Shown here in pieces: positions 45,118-59,800 of a DNA stretch of 64,000 bases. How positions within the stretch are numbered: the stretch's first letter is position 1; each line of letters begins with the position of its first letter. Under the pieces are notes generated by a model that did no database searches, was not told where the DNA came from, and was given only the letters and a program-made list of their open reading frames with translations. The DNA comes from Osedax fenrisi. Lineage: Eukaryota > Annelida > Polychaeta > Sabellida > Siboglinidae. A program made the position numbers and the translations under genes. The stretch covers positions 28,746,749 to 28,810,748 of the forward strand of contig OZ025240.1 in the NCBI GenBank assembly GCA_964019155.1. Direction: 5' to 3'.

Positions 45118-45364
45118 ATTATATTCCTAGTTAAACATATAATCAATTAGATATGATAAACTATACATCAGAATTATTGTAGGGAATGTCATAGAAAATA
45201 TATATATTCAGTTTAGTATATATATATATATATATAAATTATATATGATGGTATAGAAAAATATATAATTTATATATAATAAACTGAATATATATTTTCT
45301 ATCACATTTCTAATAGTTTATCACATCTAAGTCATGGTATATTTAACTAGGAATGTTGTCTCTC
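45118..45364. mobile_element. Foldback element with ~110-bp inverted arms
   Basis: The arms share ATTCCTAGTTAAA, GATA(T/G)GATAAACTAT, GTCATAGAAAATATAT and ATTCAGTTTA in inverted order around a short AT-rich centre. No coding capacity. Confidence 0.8.
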
Positions 45365-46560
45365 TTTGTTAAGGCTAATGTTATATAATGTAGGAAACTA
45401 GTTATTATATTAGTTTATTTCTATACTAATTGTAAATGATAACATTTTTTAAATTATAGTGAATATATTTTAATAGATTTATATTATATATTGGTATGTA
45501 CATATAATTTTGTATATAATACACAATTTTTCAATATATTTTATTAAGAATATTTAATATATAATAATATATCAAATAATAAATAACATATATATATATA
45601 TATATATTTTTTAAACAATGATTATATATCACTGTCTGCATTGACAACATATTTATCTTTAGATATGATCTGTGATGTTTGTCTATGATATACTAACAAA
45701 TATAACATGTATCAACTGTTATTATATATATATGTATATATGTATTTTATTTAATATTAAATTGTGATATAATATATATAGGATAAAGTTTATCATTGGA
45801 TATACATTTATATTCATTACTAGCGATATTCATTTCATTTAATTAGACATAATACATTATAAAACTAATGTCTCTAAATTCTCTCTATATATGTGTGTAT
45901 TATATACACTAAGATAATATAATCATTACTGATATAACATATCATTATCAAAAACATAATGAAATAATATCACAAGTTAATGTAAACATATTTCATTTTA
46001 TTAAGAACATCTTAAAATTATATTATAAATTGTAAGAAAAGATTATATATTAAAATATGTAAAAATAAAATACATATTTTTATCAATTTATGATTCATTT
46101 ACTTGAATATATTATATATTAATTATGAAATATAATGAAGTTTATATGAATATGCTTACTTTTATTTATATTGTAATCAAATAACATCGAAAAATTATAA
46201 TATTATTCGTGTATATATGAAATTTATAGTAGGCTAAAAGTAAATAAAGCAATGTTCCTGTCATTACTGTATGAAAAGAACCAGGTATTATGTTGAAGCC
46301 GTTTTGTAAAGAATGAATGAAAATAACCTTAAAATAAAGACAACAATAAAATTGAATAAATACAATAAAATATTTATATTCTTTTGTATATATATATATA
46401 TATATACAAGAAATGAAAATTACATTGAATTAAATTTTTATTATTAAAACTGTGACATTTTGACATTAAATGACCTCTAATTCATATACCCTTATTAGGT
46501 ATTATATAATTGAAAATAATTCAAAGATAAAATTAGAGTAAAACTATACGAAGTTCTGTG
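45365..46560. other. AT-rich spacer
   Basis: No gene seen. It holds one more ~130-bp GGATAAAGTTT repeat (45778-45860) and short TA runs. Confidence 0.6.
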
Positions 46561-46568
46561 TTATCGTA

Positions 46569-46569
46569 A

Positions 46570-46605
<36 letters not shown>

Positions 46606-46606
46606 A
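46569..46606. repeat. (GTA)n trinucleotide repeat
   Basis: About 12 units of GTA, downstream of the APP stop codon and possibly in its 3' UTR. Confidence 0.95.
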
Positions 46607-47114
46607 TATGCGTGTTACATGCCAGCTATTCAATATGGAATAATAATAGTGTATGTATATAACAGTACTTAGTAGAATTAGCGGTGGGATTTGATTAACA
46701 GATGCATTCTATGCGAGTATGTGTTTGTGTATAAATGAATATGAATATAAAAGAATAACGAAATAGTAATAATAATAAACGCAGTAGTATATAATATGAA
46801 GAATAAGTAGATATTAAACATACACATATATATATATATATATATATATAATTGATAGATATATATCGATACACACGATATTCAAGATAGTTATATAATA
46901 ATAATAATGATGATGAAGATTATGATGATGATGATGATGATGGGGTTAGTAAAGCTACACAAACTATAAAGATCTATATGCTATGACACTGCAAGCCGTG
47001 ATAGAGTAATCCGCGCAGGTAGAGAGAGACAGGATGAGGGGGGTAGCGAGAGAGAGAGAGGGGTGGAGAGAGGGGTACAGAGATACGTTCCCCCTACCCC
47101 GGTTGTTCATCTCA

Positions 47115-47290
47115 TCAGGCTACGACTGCTGCGGGATGTTTCTCAATCAATGGTTCAGCCCCAGTAGAGGGGGCAGCGGAGGGTGCCGGAACCTTCTCAA
47201 AGTACTTGTAGGTGGGGTTCTCGTAGCCGTTAGCTTGCATCTTGTTGACGTGACGGTCGTCGGGGGAACACTGCGATACAGACACGAAGC
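47115..47290 (-). CDS. APP: APP last exon: cytoplasmic tail
   Basis: Phase 1 in (acceptor TCTGGAG|GCTTCG). Encodes GFVSVSQCSPDDRHVNKMQA then NGYENPTYKYFEKV. YENPTY is the docking site for PTB-domain adaptors (Fe65, X11/Mint, Dab) and an internalisation signal. The protein continues ~24 residues beyond YKYFE (PAPSAAPSTGAEPLIEKHPA..), where most homologues end within a few residues. Two consecutive TGA codons terminate it (47117-47112). The opposite strand has a 140-codon ORF that is a shadow. Confidence 0.95.
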
Positions 47291-50200
47291 CTCCAGACTT
47301 GGAGTTGTTATTGTCTGTGTGTTAGGGTGGATGTGTATGTATGTGTGGGTGAGTGAGTGTGTAGGTGTGGGTGTGTGTAGTGTGGGTGGGTATGTAAGTA
47401 ATAGTGATACGTGCATTAAGCCCGATCGTTATTATCGTAATAACATGCTACAGTAGATAATATATGATTATAAAAGTATATCAAAAGTAAATCACTGTTA
47501 ACCTATCGTAGAAACCGTAAAGACAAATGATACATTTTTTATATTTAGATTCATTCAAAAATATGATTTTTTTTCGATTATCCGATCAAATATGAAATTT
47601 ACCTTTATTTTCTAGTTTAGATAATAATAAAAAAGTAATTATTTAGTTTACCTGTATTTCATTTACATTTTTTATGGAAAAAAAATCATAATTAATTTGA
47701 TTTATTCTTCACATAATAATACATAGTATGTATTACATATATATTGTATATATATATATATATAATGTATTCATGTTATGTCAATGTTAATTGGGAAATT
47801 AATTAACAAATTTATATGTATTGTAAAATACATTCCTAGAAATATATATATATATATATATTTCACAGAATTTATAATTATTTACTACCATAATAAACTG
47901 ATTATATAATAATCATATATCTTGATATAATATAAAATAATTTATAGTAACTATACATATTTAAAAAACATTTAGTTTATTTTATATCTACTCCATTATC
48001 AAATGTTCTAGAAATTCTATAATACATTTAAATTTATTCACAGTAGCCTTGTATAGATTATTAAAAAAAGTTCACTGTATTCAGATTAAATATACACCTA
48101 GGTGATGATTGATTACATGTGAGGCAGTATTCATCAGTAATCACTCAAATAGGCTTAGTGTGTATGTATGTGGATGTGTAACAAATTATATTATTATATG
48201 TCTAGTATTTGAAGATTATTTACCAATACCATTGTCAAAAATATATTAGTTTTTAAATTCAATTTATTCTAATTACATTTTTAAAATAAAGTCTATCACA
48301 GCATATGAATCATATATGATATGATTCAATATTGATAACGCTTATAGAATTTCATTATTATTATGTAATCATTTAGCAACATAGATACAGCTTATTATAT
48401 TCACATGTTAATTTGATTTCATTATAAACATACTTTTATAAATGTGTATATTTTTATATATACTTTATTTATAATATCTCATATTTCCTATTATTTAAAT
48501 TTTGTTTTAATAATTGTGTTTATATTTACAAATTACAACTTATAAAATATGTATTACTTAAATAATTTATAGAAAAAAATAACCACCTAATTTTAATTTG
48601 TTTAAATCGAAATCTACAATATGCTAAACTTAACTTGAAATCTACGAGCATAATCGTAAACATAGGTCATACGATACGTTTAGTGATAGGAGAAACACTA
48701 GTACAAAAGTAGAGAGAGAGAGGTGTGTAAGGTGTACCTGAGCTGTGTCTCTTCCTGAGGAGAATAGATCCTATCACGATAACTATCATGGCAACGAGTG
48801 CAAACATCACGATGCCCAACGTTCCAATGAAAGGGTTCATCACCTTCATCTCTGACTTGTCCGAATACGCCTGATGAGAGTAAGATGGAGGGATTAGCCA
48901 GAGCTACGGTGATAGTTGCCTTAACTATATACCAGAGCAGTGCCGCTGTACGTCTAGCATTCACTAGATTACAGATGGCTATACAATATCTAACTTGTAA
49001 ACTAATGCTTATACCTTTTGTATTAGTAACGTATCGCATAAATGCTTCAATCGAATTTATAATTTAATTAAGTATTGGTTCGGTTCGAAATTAATAATTT
49101 CAAAAGAGCGATGATATCAGTTTGATTTAATGCTATGGCGGGTGATGAGGGTGTAAACTAAACAACCACACGTCCACACATATATAATTAATACCCGAGC
49201 GAATAGGTCACCGCAATATTAGACAACTGCTATGGCTAGAAAGTCCGATTAGATTTCACCCACAACTATGGCTAGCATGCATCATTAGATGTCATCATTA
49301 GTTAAAGCTAGAGAGCAAGTCTGTTAGAGCTAGTAATCCGCTATAGTTAGATAGATATCATCCCTAGCTATAGCTAGCTAGATATCATCCCTAGCTTAGC
49401 TAGATCGCTATCACCCATAGCTAGTGCGCTACTTACCGCTTGCTGTACTTTCACGTCACCCGACCGTATGGCAGACACCGCGGAGGCCCCTAGTTTGGGC
49501 AGTTCATGAACCTCAGCGGAGGAGGAGGCAGAGTGTTCGTGTTCGCGGATCTCAGAGTCGTCGGAGAGTTCGTTAGTGGCGGCAGAGGTTATGTGCTTCT
49601 TGGTGTTGTCCATGTCCTCGGGCTTAACACTCATGTCTATCTTTTTCACTGAGAGATTGGGTGGTGATGTGGGTAATGGTGATGGTGGTAGTAGTGGTGG
49701 AGTAGGAGAATATATTCTGGATGATAACACTAGAGGAGATGAGAAGTGGAATATTCTTATTTAAACTTGTTTTATTATAGTACAAAAACAAACTAATCTA
49801 TTAAAACAATGATTATTGTAATATAGAAGTGACTATAATAGAGTGCTTCTAAACTATGACTGCCCCCCTTACCTTTACTAGGGATAATGTGAACTTCATT
49901 CGAAGAGGATGATGTGTCGGAATCGTGATCTTGTACCTTGTTGGTTTTCAGCGCCTTGTGGTTCTTCCTTTTGGGGTGTGCCTTCTATGTGAGGGGGGGT
50001 GTAGTGTGTAAGCACACGAGAGGTAGGTATTGAGGACATGAGAGGTAGGTATTGAGGACATGAGAGGTAAACATTGAGGGGGATAAAAGCAATATAATAA
50101 GGACAACAATGAGGACATATATAAACATTGTCAATGTGGTTGGCAAATCTTCTGTCATCAGCAGCAGCCTTGGATAACAGTTTCTGTACTTGGTTGTCTA

Positions 50201-50328
50201 TCATATGGAAGTTTCTCATGTATTCCTCTGTAATGGTATGTGTGTGTGTGTATGTGTAAACAAAATGTTATAGGTTTCATTGATATCATCTATATTATAT
50301 ATGTATAATACATACATATATATTTTTA

Positions 50329-50368
<40 letters not shown>

Positions 50369-53300
50369 TATATTAATATATTAGAAAAATACTATTAATA
50401 TATTAAAAAATATATAAATTTAATATTAATTTGAAAATTCTAGCTATGATTACAATGCTATACATTTTAATTAATTTAAATTAAAAAGTACATTTTAAAC
50501 AAAATATAATAGTAATAGATTCTATAAATATATATAATAAGAAAAACTACAAAATAAATTATTCATTTTATTATAATCATCATTATAAATACATAGTAGA
50601 TATTTAATGAGAATAAATATGAGATTGTATTTAAAAATAATAGTATTAATAATAGTAGTAATGTCAGTAATATTAGTAGTGTTAATAACAGTATTAGCAG
50701 CATGCATTTTTACAAACCAATGGAAACTTTGATTTCGTCTTGGAATTCTGGAACTCTGGTGAGCATTTCAATGGATTGCTCGATACGTTGGGCTAGGATA
50801 CGCAGGTGGGTGGCGGAATGTCGTCTCAGAGCAGATATTGTGTCCCTCTGGTGGTGCATATGAACATTAAATATTGTGCGTATAGTATAATAGCAGAGAA
50901 AATTTATTTTTCATATTATTTCCGAAATTTTCGAATTATTATATTGATTATATATTATCTTAAATAATGTATTATTGAGATATATGTACAAAATGTTAAA
51001 TAAATAATTCAATACATATATTTTAACGACTTACATTTTTTTTAAATACTAGTATATACTTCTTATATATATTTATACATATCTTATATTAGTATATGAA
51101 ATGAAATTCAAATAATATAGTTATATATATATTCAACTTATTTTTATCATTTTACATTTACACTTTATTATAGGTATATAATAGCAGCTATTTTAATGCA
51201 ACTCATTTATATTTATATATATATATATATATTATAAATGAGTTCAACCTTTGATAAAAAAAAGCAGTTAATGTGTGAACAATGTCTGGCATATATACAT
51301 ATGAATTATTACAGTTTATTTCAATATTATGAATATATTACATTTATATATATATATAATACATGATATATAAAAACATTAGTAATATAATTTATATATG
51401 GTAATGTTTATATAATATATCATATTGAATAATGCAATTTATATTATTATTATTATATAAACAATTATATAATATGTGATATAAACTATTAATTTATATT
51501 TATATATATTTTATAACTTATACATTGCAATATATAAAATTAGATTCATATAATAATGCATAAATCACACACTCTAAAATCATATAAAATTATATTTTAA
51601 TTTTATTTTATTAATATATATTATTAATATTTTTATTATAAAATATATTAATATAAATAGAAAAAATCATTATTAAAAATAATTAAAATCTTAGTTCTTT
51701 ATTTATTTTAAAAAGTTCTAATTTTATATTATATTTCATAAATAATACATATGATTAATTCATCATTGTTTAGAATTGTTTTAAATTGTGTATTTTATAA
51801 GTTAAATTCAATGTAGAAACATAATTTAAAAGATATATTTCATATATTTTAAATGAATATTGTTTACGTTAGATACATCATTAGATCACCATTAGTGGTC
51901 ATCAGCAATGACCAGTGGGGTGTTGCTGTATTACTACTAGTAATACGTACAGATATAGGTTGGTTGGCGTTTTGCATGTGTCTCATTCGTCTGACAGTGT
52001 GCATTCGATCCTTCTGTTCTATAGAGATGTATCTCTTCAAGGTCGTGGTGATCTGGTGAATCTATTGAGGGGACGAGGGTAGGGGTTCTATTAATGGTGG
52101 AGAATAGGGTAGAGAGAATCTAGTAGGGGTGATTAAGTGAAACTATTGAGGGGGTGAGGGTAGGGGTGGTGATTAATGGTGGAGAATAGGGTAGAGAGAA
52201 TCTAGTAGGGGTGATTAAGTGAATCTATTGAGGGAGCGAGGGTAGGGGTTCAATTAATGGTGGCTTATGGGGTAGAGAGAATCTAGTAGGGGTGATTAGG
52301 TGAAACTATTGTTGGGGAGAGATTATGTTAGGTCTGAATTATGTTTACATCTGAAGGTATATAGGATGGAAAATACTAGTAGGTGGTTAGTTAATAGGGT
52401 TGCATAAATGTGCTAGCATCTGGGGGTTATATGATAGAGAGAAAGTAGTAAGGCATTATCTGATGAAACTATTGATGGGGTGGGGGAGATAGGATTATGT
52501 AATGAGGGTGCAATATGGAATAGGTATAAATATTGTTATATCTACTACTTGTGATCACTTTAATACATGATTAGTATAAGACAAGGGCAGGGCTTATTTG
52601 TGAATATTATGCTGTTATTATTTCGGTCGCATTGCATAATTATGGGCGGGATTATAATTTTAAGTTATATACGAATATAAATATTTATCGTTCAATTATT
52701 AAAAAACAAATATACAGCTATATATATATATACAATAATCTTATTATACATTAATCTTATCACTTACGGTTGCCAGATATAAGTTTCAGTCCACGGTAAA
52801 AGAATATAAACTATAAAAAGTTGTGATGAATTGATTCTGAATTAATCGTAGAGAGCCTCTACGTAATATTCTTATTAATGTTACAAAAACAGTAGTATGC
52901 AAACATTGTCCTGGTTAATGCACAGACTATAGTAGAGTACAACCATTGTCCTCTTTAATACAGAGGTACCACTACTTGTGAATAAGGATCGCTACTTTAA
53001 TAGATCAAACATATTATATCTGCGCATGTTCACAAGTGTATCTACACATGCGTATCTGTATTAGTAGCTATAGCTAAAGCCTACATAGACTAGTTACGGC
53101 CCAAGCTTTATCCTAGCTCATGCTACAAACACCATAGATGAGGTACAAACGTTGGGCAAGTCCTTGGTGAGGGCAACCATGTACTTCTCCATTGCGCGCT
53201 TCTTGCGTTCGTTGAGTTTCACCTGAACTCTCTGCTGATGCACGACGTTCAGTTGTTCCAGTTCCGCTTGACCTTCCTCTTCCAGAGCCTCGTAGGCCTT

Positions 53301-53443
53301 CTGGAATCTCTGCGGTGAGGTCAAAGGTCAGAGGTTACTTAATAATGCAAGAATGTGAATTCAGGGGTAGACCTAACTTTCGTATAATATGAATCATTCT
53401 ACCAGTGTCCACCGAATAATTCTTTTAACATTGTCTCTCTAAA

Positions 53444-53478
<35 letters not shown>

Positions 53479-53794
53479 GAAATGTGAATTATCTTTTTAA
53501 TACATTACTTTTAATACACAACTATTATAGGATATCGATGCACGTCTCGCTAGAGTGACCATGATAGGTCACTGTTTAATTAAGGTATAGAATGCGATAA
53601 TGCTTGCTTTTGATACATATACACATATCCGTATATTATTATCTACATAGTATACGAACTCGGACATATATGGTATGCACATAACACCTATGTTATATTC
53701 TTTTGTTATAATGTTAATATGTTTATTGAAATAAAGATTACGATTTAAAACACTCTTCTACATATATTGAATGAAGCCATATCAGTGGTGCTAC

Positions 53795-53837
<43 letters not shown>

Positions 53838-56800
53838 ATATAGTTATATCAATACAGCATAGATAATAATCCCATTTATACATATTTCCTCTCTATTAGT
53901 TCAATCTAGGTTTTTAATAACTATATTATTATTAATAGATATTAAATTAAATAGATTAGCCTATTTAGTAAGTATAATTAAACAGTTCAGTTAAATTATT
54001 TGTTAATTTAAAAATAAATAAATTAAAACAATGATAATAAAAAATATATTGAACAAATGATGTTCACCACTGCTATTGGTTAATAGAGTTTCTGCATCAG
54101 TACATTACCGTTGCGTAATACTATTATAGCACAAAGAGCACATATACACATCATTATATATACTCAATAATAAGGACATATCCTTAAATGTGTAAACAAC
54201 ATGCTGTTAGGCATATTATGTGTGTTATGTGATAATATATTTGTGAAAAAGAAATATATGTCTAACTATATATATATATATATATATGTGTTTAGATAAA
54301 TAGCGTAGAATAAAATATATATTAATTTGCTTTTTATGAAATTCATGCATACACACATGTGAACATACACACACACACTCGTGCAGGCCTCTACTACTGG
54401 TAGTGAACGAGTGGCAATACATTATGCATACACACACGCCGCATTTGTTATAGATTTATACATGGGCCGTACGGGCATCGCTACATGAATAATGGAACAT
54501 AGTGTGAGAGAGAGAGAGAGAGAAGGGGCCCCCCTGCGCGTGTTTCCGTGCGATAACCACCGCCGATATTGTTGTCACTACTACCGCCACCACCACCACA
54601 GCCGCTGCTACTGTCACTATCGCCACCGCTATAAACTAATAGGTTTCGGCGGCCGGTTTGCATTGTTTCACGGTGACTAAGCTGCCACTAGCGATGACTC
54701 ACACGGGGTCATGAGTCATCGCTGTGTGGTGAACCCGACGAGCGCGTGTATTGATTAAATAATGGTATAGCTTCCTGCTAATATAAGTGAGAAAAAATAT
54801 ATATGTATATATAAATCTATAGAGCTATAATTATGTATGGATATGTATATATATATATATATATACATAAATGTAAAATGTGAAGAGGAATATTACGTAG
54901 GTTTAATAAAATCAATGAAGCGGTTTAATTCTATCTTCCTAACACCCTACTTTATATTATATAACTCGGTATATAAGGATGAGACGGGAGGAGGATAATA
55001 ATGAAGATCGCGGAGGCGAAGAAGGATTAAGAAGAGGAGAAGTAGGAGAGGAGGATGAAGAGGAGTAAAAGGAGGATAAAAGAAAAAGGGATGACAAAGA
55101 AAACAATGATTAGAAGGATGAGGATGATGTAAAGATGATGGGAAGATGATGGGAAGATGCTGGGAAGATGATACTAACAGCTGTGATTTCATCGTTAAGT
55201 TTATCAGAACGCTGGGGATCCGATTGTTTAATGTCGTGAATGCGTTGCCTGGCGATTGCCCACTCTTTCATCATCTGTGCAAATATAGTTCTATTATCTT
55301 ATGTGTTATTATTATAATATATGTATATAACGAGAAAGGGTATATTAGTAATGTCAGATAATTCACATTTCTATATATATATTTACTAGAGTAAATCAAT
55401 ATATGCTTAGTATGTTTAATAAAGATAATGATATATATATAATACATATATAGTTGTAGAGATTTAATTATTGACCAGATGTGCCTTTACCATTGAAATA
55501 ATTCAGCTATAGAAATCAGATGACATTATATTTATTTGTTTTATTACAAAAATAAATTCTGATTCATAGAAAATCAATAAAAAAAGCAGAGAACAAAGAA
55601 TGTATATGAGATATTTGACAGGAGAGAAAACACAGAAATATATACAGGAAAATAGTGATTATTATCATGTAATACTTATTATTATTATACAAATAATAAT
55701 GTAGTTATCATTAGCAAGTATTTATACTTTTTATTATATATTTGCTAACAAAATATCAATAATATTAATTATTATTATAATGGTTATAATTATTATTAAT
55801 AAAATAATAATCAAATAAGAATCAATATTATTATAATTATATTAGTAATATAATATTACATTTACTAAAATAATAATAATTATTAATACAAAGTTAGTAG
55901 TACTAAATTAGCAAGGGACGACCACTATATACAGTGTATAATACATTGAAACTGTAGAAATAATATCCCAGAGCAGGGTTCGAAAAACACAAAAATTGGA
56001 AATATTTTGTTAGGGTTTTCATGTTATTGGTTTTATTTTAATTTGAGGTTTTTGGGGTTTTTAATTTTTTTTAAATAATGATTATTAAAGAAAAATTTTA
56101 ATTATAATTATTTATATATATTGAATTCTAGTCTTATTAAATCATAATGTCATCTTCTAATATATAATGTTTAAATCAGATGAAATTTACCTAAATAATA
56201 TATATTATATTATTGATAATTAAATATTTGGTTTAATCATAAAATTTAAGTATTAATTGTATAATTTATTAATATATTTTATATAAAAACCCAAAAAAAT
56301 ATCAAAAGGTCTAAACCCAATAACCCGCTATCTAGCAACTCTGGCTGCGTATGTGTTCAGCAAACCACACGAATGATACACACAGCTATCATCGGACTGA
56401 CACACACACATACACTCGCATGTCTGCGGAGGACATATCACTAGAACACGCATGTGTGCGTGTACGAGTTTAGCACGATTGATTAAAACTAGCTGTGGGT
56501 GACCCCTGCACTGAGATGTGCGCGCGTGATAGATTGATTGATTGATAAATGATCTTCAGTCTCGGCTCGCTCACGTGGTGGTGGTGGTGGAAGTGATATT
56601 GATCTCCCCCTCCTTCCCGCTTCCCTCCCTCCTACCCGTACCACCACCACCGTTGCAATGTTATGGTTGGGGGAGGGGAGATGGTAGTAAAGATACAGTA
56701 TGCAGTCTTTATAGTTTAGTAGTGATGACGATTTATTACCCATAACTTAGCATTAACGTCTCATGTGCCTTATATGTCAATATTATATATATATATATAT

Positions 56801-59800
56801 ATGTGACAAGAAAAAAACAGATTTCGTATTCGCTGCTTTTTCTATATTATTGATTTCTTTAGATATGCATTTTATCTTTTAATCGCAATACTAACTGATG
56901 ATATCTGATTGTGTTATGTCATACACATGTATACAGGACACTTAAATCTTATAATTATCTTATAATTATATTAATATTAAAAATTAAGCTACATTCTATT
57001 GTAAAATGTTATATCACAAATAATTTTCTTTAAATAGTTTTAAAATTATATTTATATTTTTAATTATTTAGCACATTTCTATATATATATACTAAAAGAG
57101 TGATATGAGTCATGAATCATGATTAATGATTAATTATGCATGCTTGAAAGAGAGATAGCTCTCAAAGAATAATAAGTGAAAATAAATATAAATGCACTGC
57201 ATTAATTCGAATAGATTTAACAATAGAATGAATCAATGAATCCAACCTAAATAATAGATTTTATAACTATGTATATTTATGCTAATTTATACAACATTTA
57301 CATAGTTTAATAGAGATAACATAGATATCAGAGGTGTATGCATAATGAATAGGTAAAACAATAATAAATCACGTTGCATTGTTCTATATGCTAAATTGAA
57401 TTCACACTATGTAAGATTTCAATTCAGATAGTATACTCAAAGATTTTCCAAAGGAAAGATATAACACTTACGCGAAATCGTGTAATTCGAATTTGTATAC
57501 AAAATACCCTGGTGCCACCTATAGCGGGTTACTTTTTGGAACTATGCGTTGTTTATAATGTAAATTCGTATTTAACTATACACTTTTAAAATGTTAAATA
57601 ATATGCTTTAAATTAATATTTATATGATGAAAACTAAGTGTTCATTACTAATATATAACAAACTAATATGATATGTATGTTTTAAATGCTATAAGTATAT
57701 ATTTAGTGAGTAAAAGCTAATTTAGATTGCATGTAATTTAATAGAGCAATGAAAACATTGTTGTATGCAAACAGAGCCGAACCTAAATCTATTTCAGTGA
57801 TTTCGATACTACTGCTAGCAGCGGTTGGGGCTATAACTAAATTACGTTGCATGCATAGGGAGTGTTATATCTTTGTTTCGCAAAATCTTTGGTATACTGT
57901 TATTTTTAAATGTGTGCAATAACCTATTGGTATATGCTTAGATTATTGATTTATAATTATATAACTAGTAGTCAAGCAATTATATTCAGGTTAGACCTAA
58001 CATATGTGTACATCTTGGTGACTGCAACAGAAAATAGTAACATCTTATTTTTGAGCTATACAGAACAGTCAAGAAGTGAATATTTTATTTAAATTCGTTT
58101 TATTATCGATAACAACATCTAAGAACTGATGATTACGGGGTCACCGACTAACCTTGTTGACCTTGAACTTGTGATGCGAGATCAACGCCTTCTTGGCCTT
58201 GGTGTAGTAGTGGTGTTCGTTCAAGCGTAGACTCGAGTGTCTGAGATATCGGTCGGTCAGTCTCTGATCGGTGTTATCCTTGACCGCGGCCGTATCGTGG
58301 TCAGAGGCTGCCTCCTTAGGGGTGGTACTGGACGCTGCGGTCTGAATGGTGGTCATCTCTGTGGCCAGCAGCTCTTTCTTTACGGATTGCTTGTTCTCTG
58401 TGATATAGTAATAATGGTAGTAATAATGTTAGACTGAGGTGGGAGCAATAATAGGGAGGTATGAGAATATAATAACTGCGATAATTATGATCATTTAAAT
58501 TATTTTACATCGACCTTAAATCAATTTATTTATCAAACATATATTATATAATAAAATCACAATTTTTGATTAAATTTCAATAGTAATTCAAATAGATAAG
58601 CATAGAAAATCAATAAACTCTTTCTATAGGGTACAACAACACAGCAGTATACACATACAAAGAGATGATCTAGAACAATCATCACCCCTCATACTAGTAG
58701 TAATCAGTATTCACACCAGGGCTGGCTGGCTGTAGTGTTTAGTCAGTGATTATCTAACAGTTATGCAATGCATTGTCTGGAAGATATCACCACACACTGT
58801 GTAGTGTGATAGTAATCAATACAGTGGGCAGGCTAGTGGGCAGAACTGAGTGGGCAGCATTAATAGAATCATAGTAATACTGATCTGCTCTCTCCTCCAG
58901 TCTACATACTGCAATCACATCTCTCAGTGGCAAAATACAGCCTATTATATAATAATACAGAGTATTATATAATACATACATGTGGCTGATGTATATGTAT
59001 ACTTATAAATATGCATATAAATAAATTATAATATATATATATATATTTTTGTGTATATATTATTATCAATATATTAGCATTTATACATAAGTTGCTACTT
59101 ATATTATTAATGTTTAAATAATGAATAGAAAGTGATTGAATGAGGGTTTGCTGCACTAATCTCATACACACAATGACAACCATACAGACATGCCCAATGC
59201 TGGGCCTATGATACTGCTGAATACATATGAAGTGAATGAGTCATAGTATAATACTAATACAAACACACACACACCAGCATGGGCATTTGTGTATTGCTTC
59301 AAGCTGAATAAATAACACATAAATCAGTAATGGTCAGTGTAGTGGTGAGTGGAGTTAATGGTATTGCAGTACTAGGCCATGAGATGCACTGTATAGATAG
59401 CTGTGGATAGCAATCATTGAATGATAGGTGGATATACAGACATAAAGATAGATTGATATAGAGGTTATAGGTCATGAGAGACTAGAGATAAGAAAGTTGA
59501 TGGAGTTTCTATCCACCACTTGTGCAAGCTGATATGCTAGATATAACATAAATAGTGAGTAGCTATATTCACATTTTAACAAATTCGTTTTCGTTGTTTT
59601 TATTTATTCATTTATATTTATATTTTTTTTAAATTTAGATTTAAATTCTTTACACTATTATTGCCTTGCCCTGTATAATTTTACAAATTTGAGTATCTAA
59701 ATAAACAATCTATCTATAGGTACATATATATAAACATTTAGCTAATATTCTATGGTTAAGAACACGCGATAAAGAGAGAGAGGGGTGGGTATTAGTGACG

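Noticed and set aside
47034..47456. 140-codon plus-strand ORF
   Set aside because: Shadow opposite the last APP exon and of its 3' flank; low-complexity ends.
48885..49067. Plus-strand 60-codon ORF
   Set aside because: Lies over intron and exon of APP on the opposite strand; no start context or homology.
54481..54663. Minus-strand Gly/Ser-rich ORF in an APP intron
   Set aside because: Trinucleotide-repeat composition, no splice-compatible borders recognised and no counterpart in APP homologues.
56489..56745. Opposed ORFs around a CCACC/GGTGG inverted repeat
   Set aside because: Simple-sequence driven; no conserved protein features and not part of the APP splice chain.
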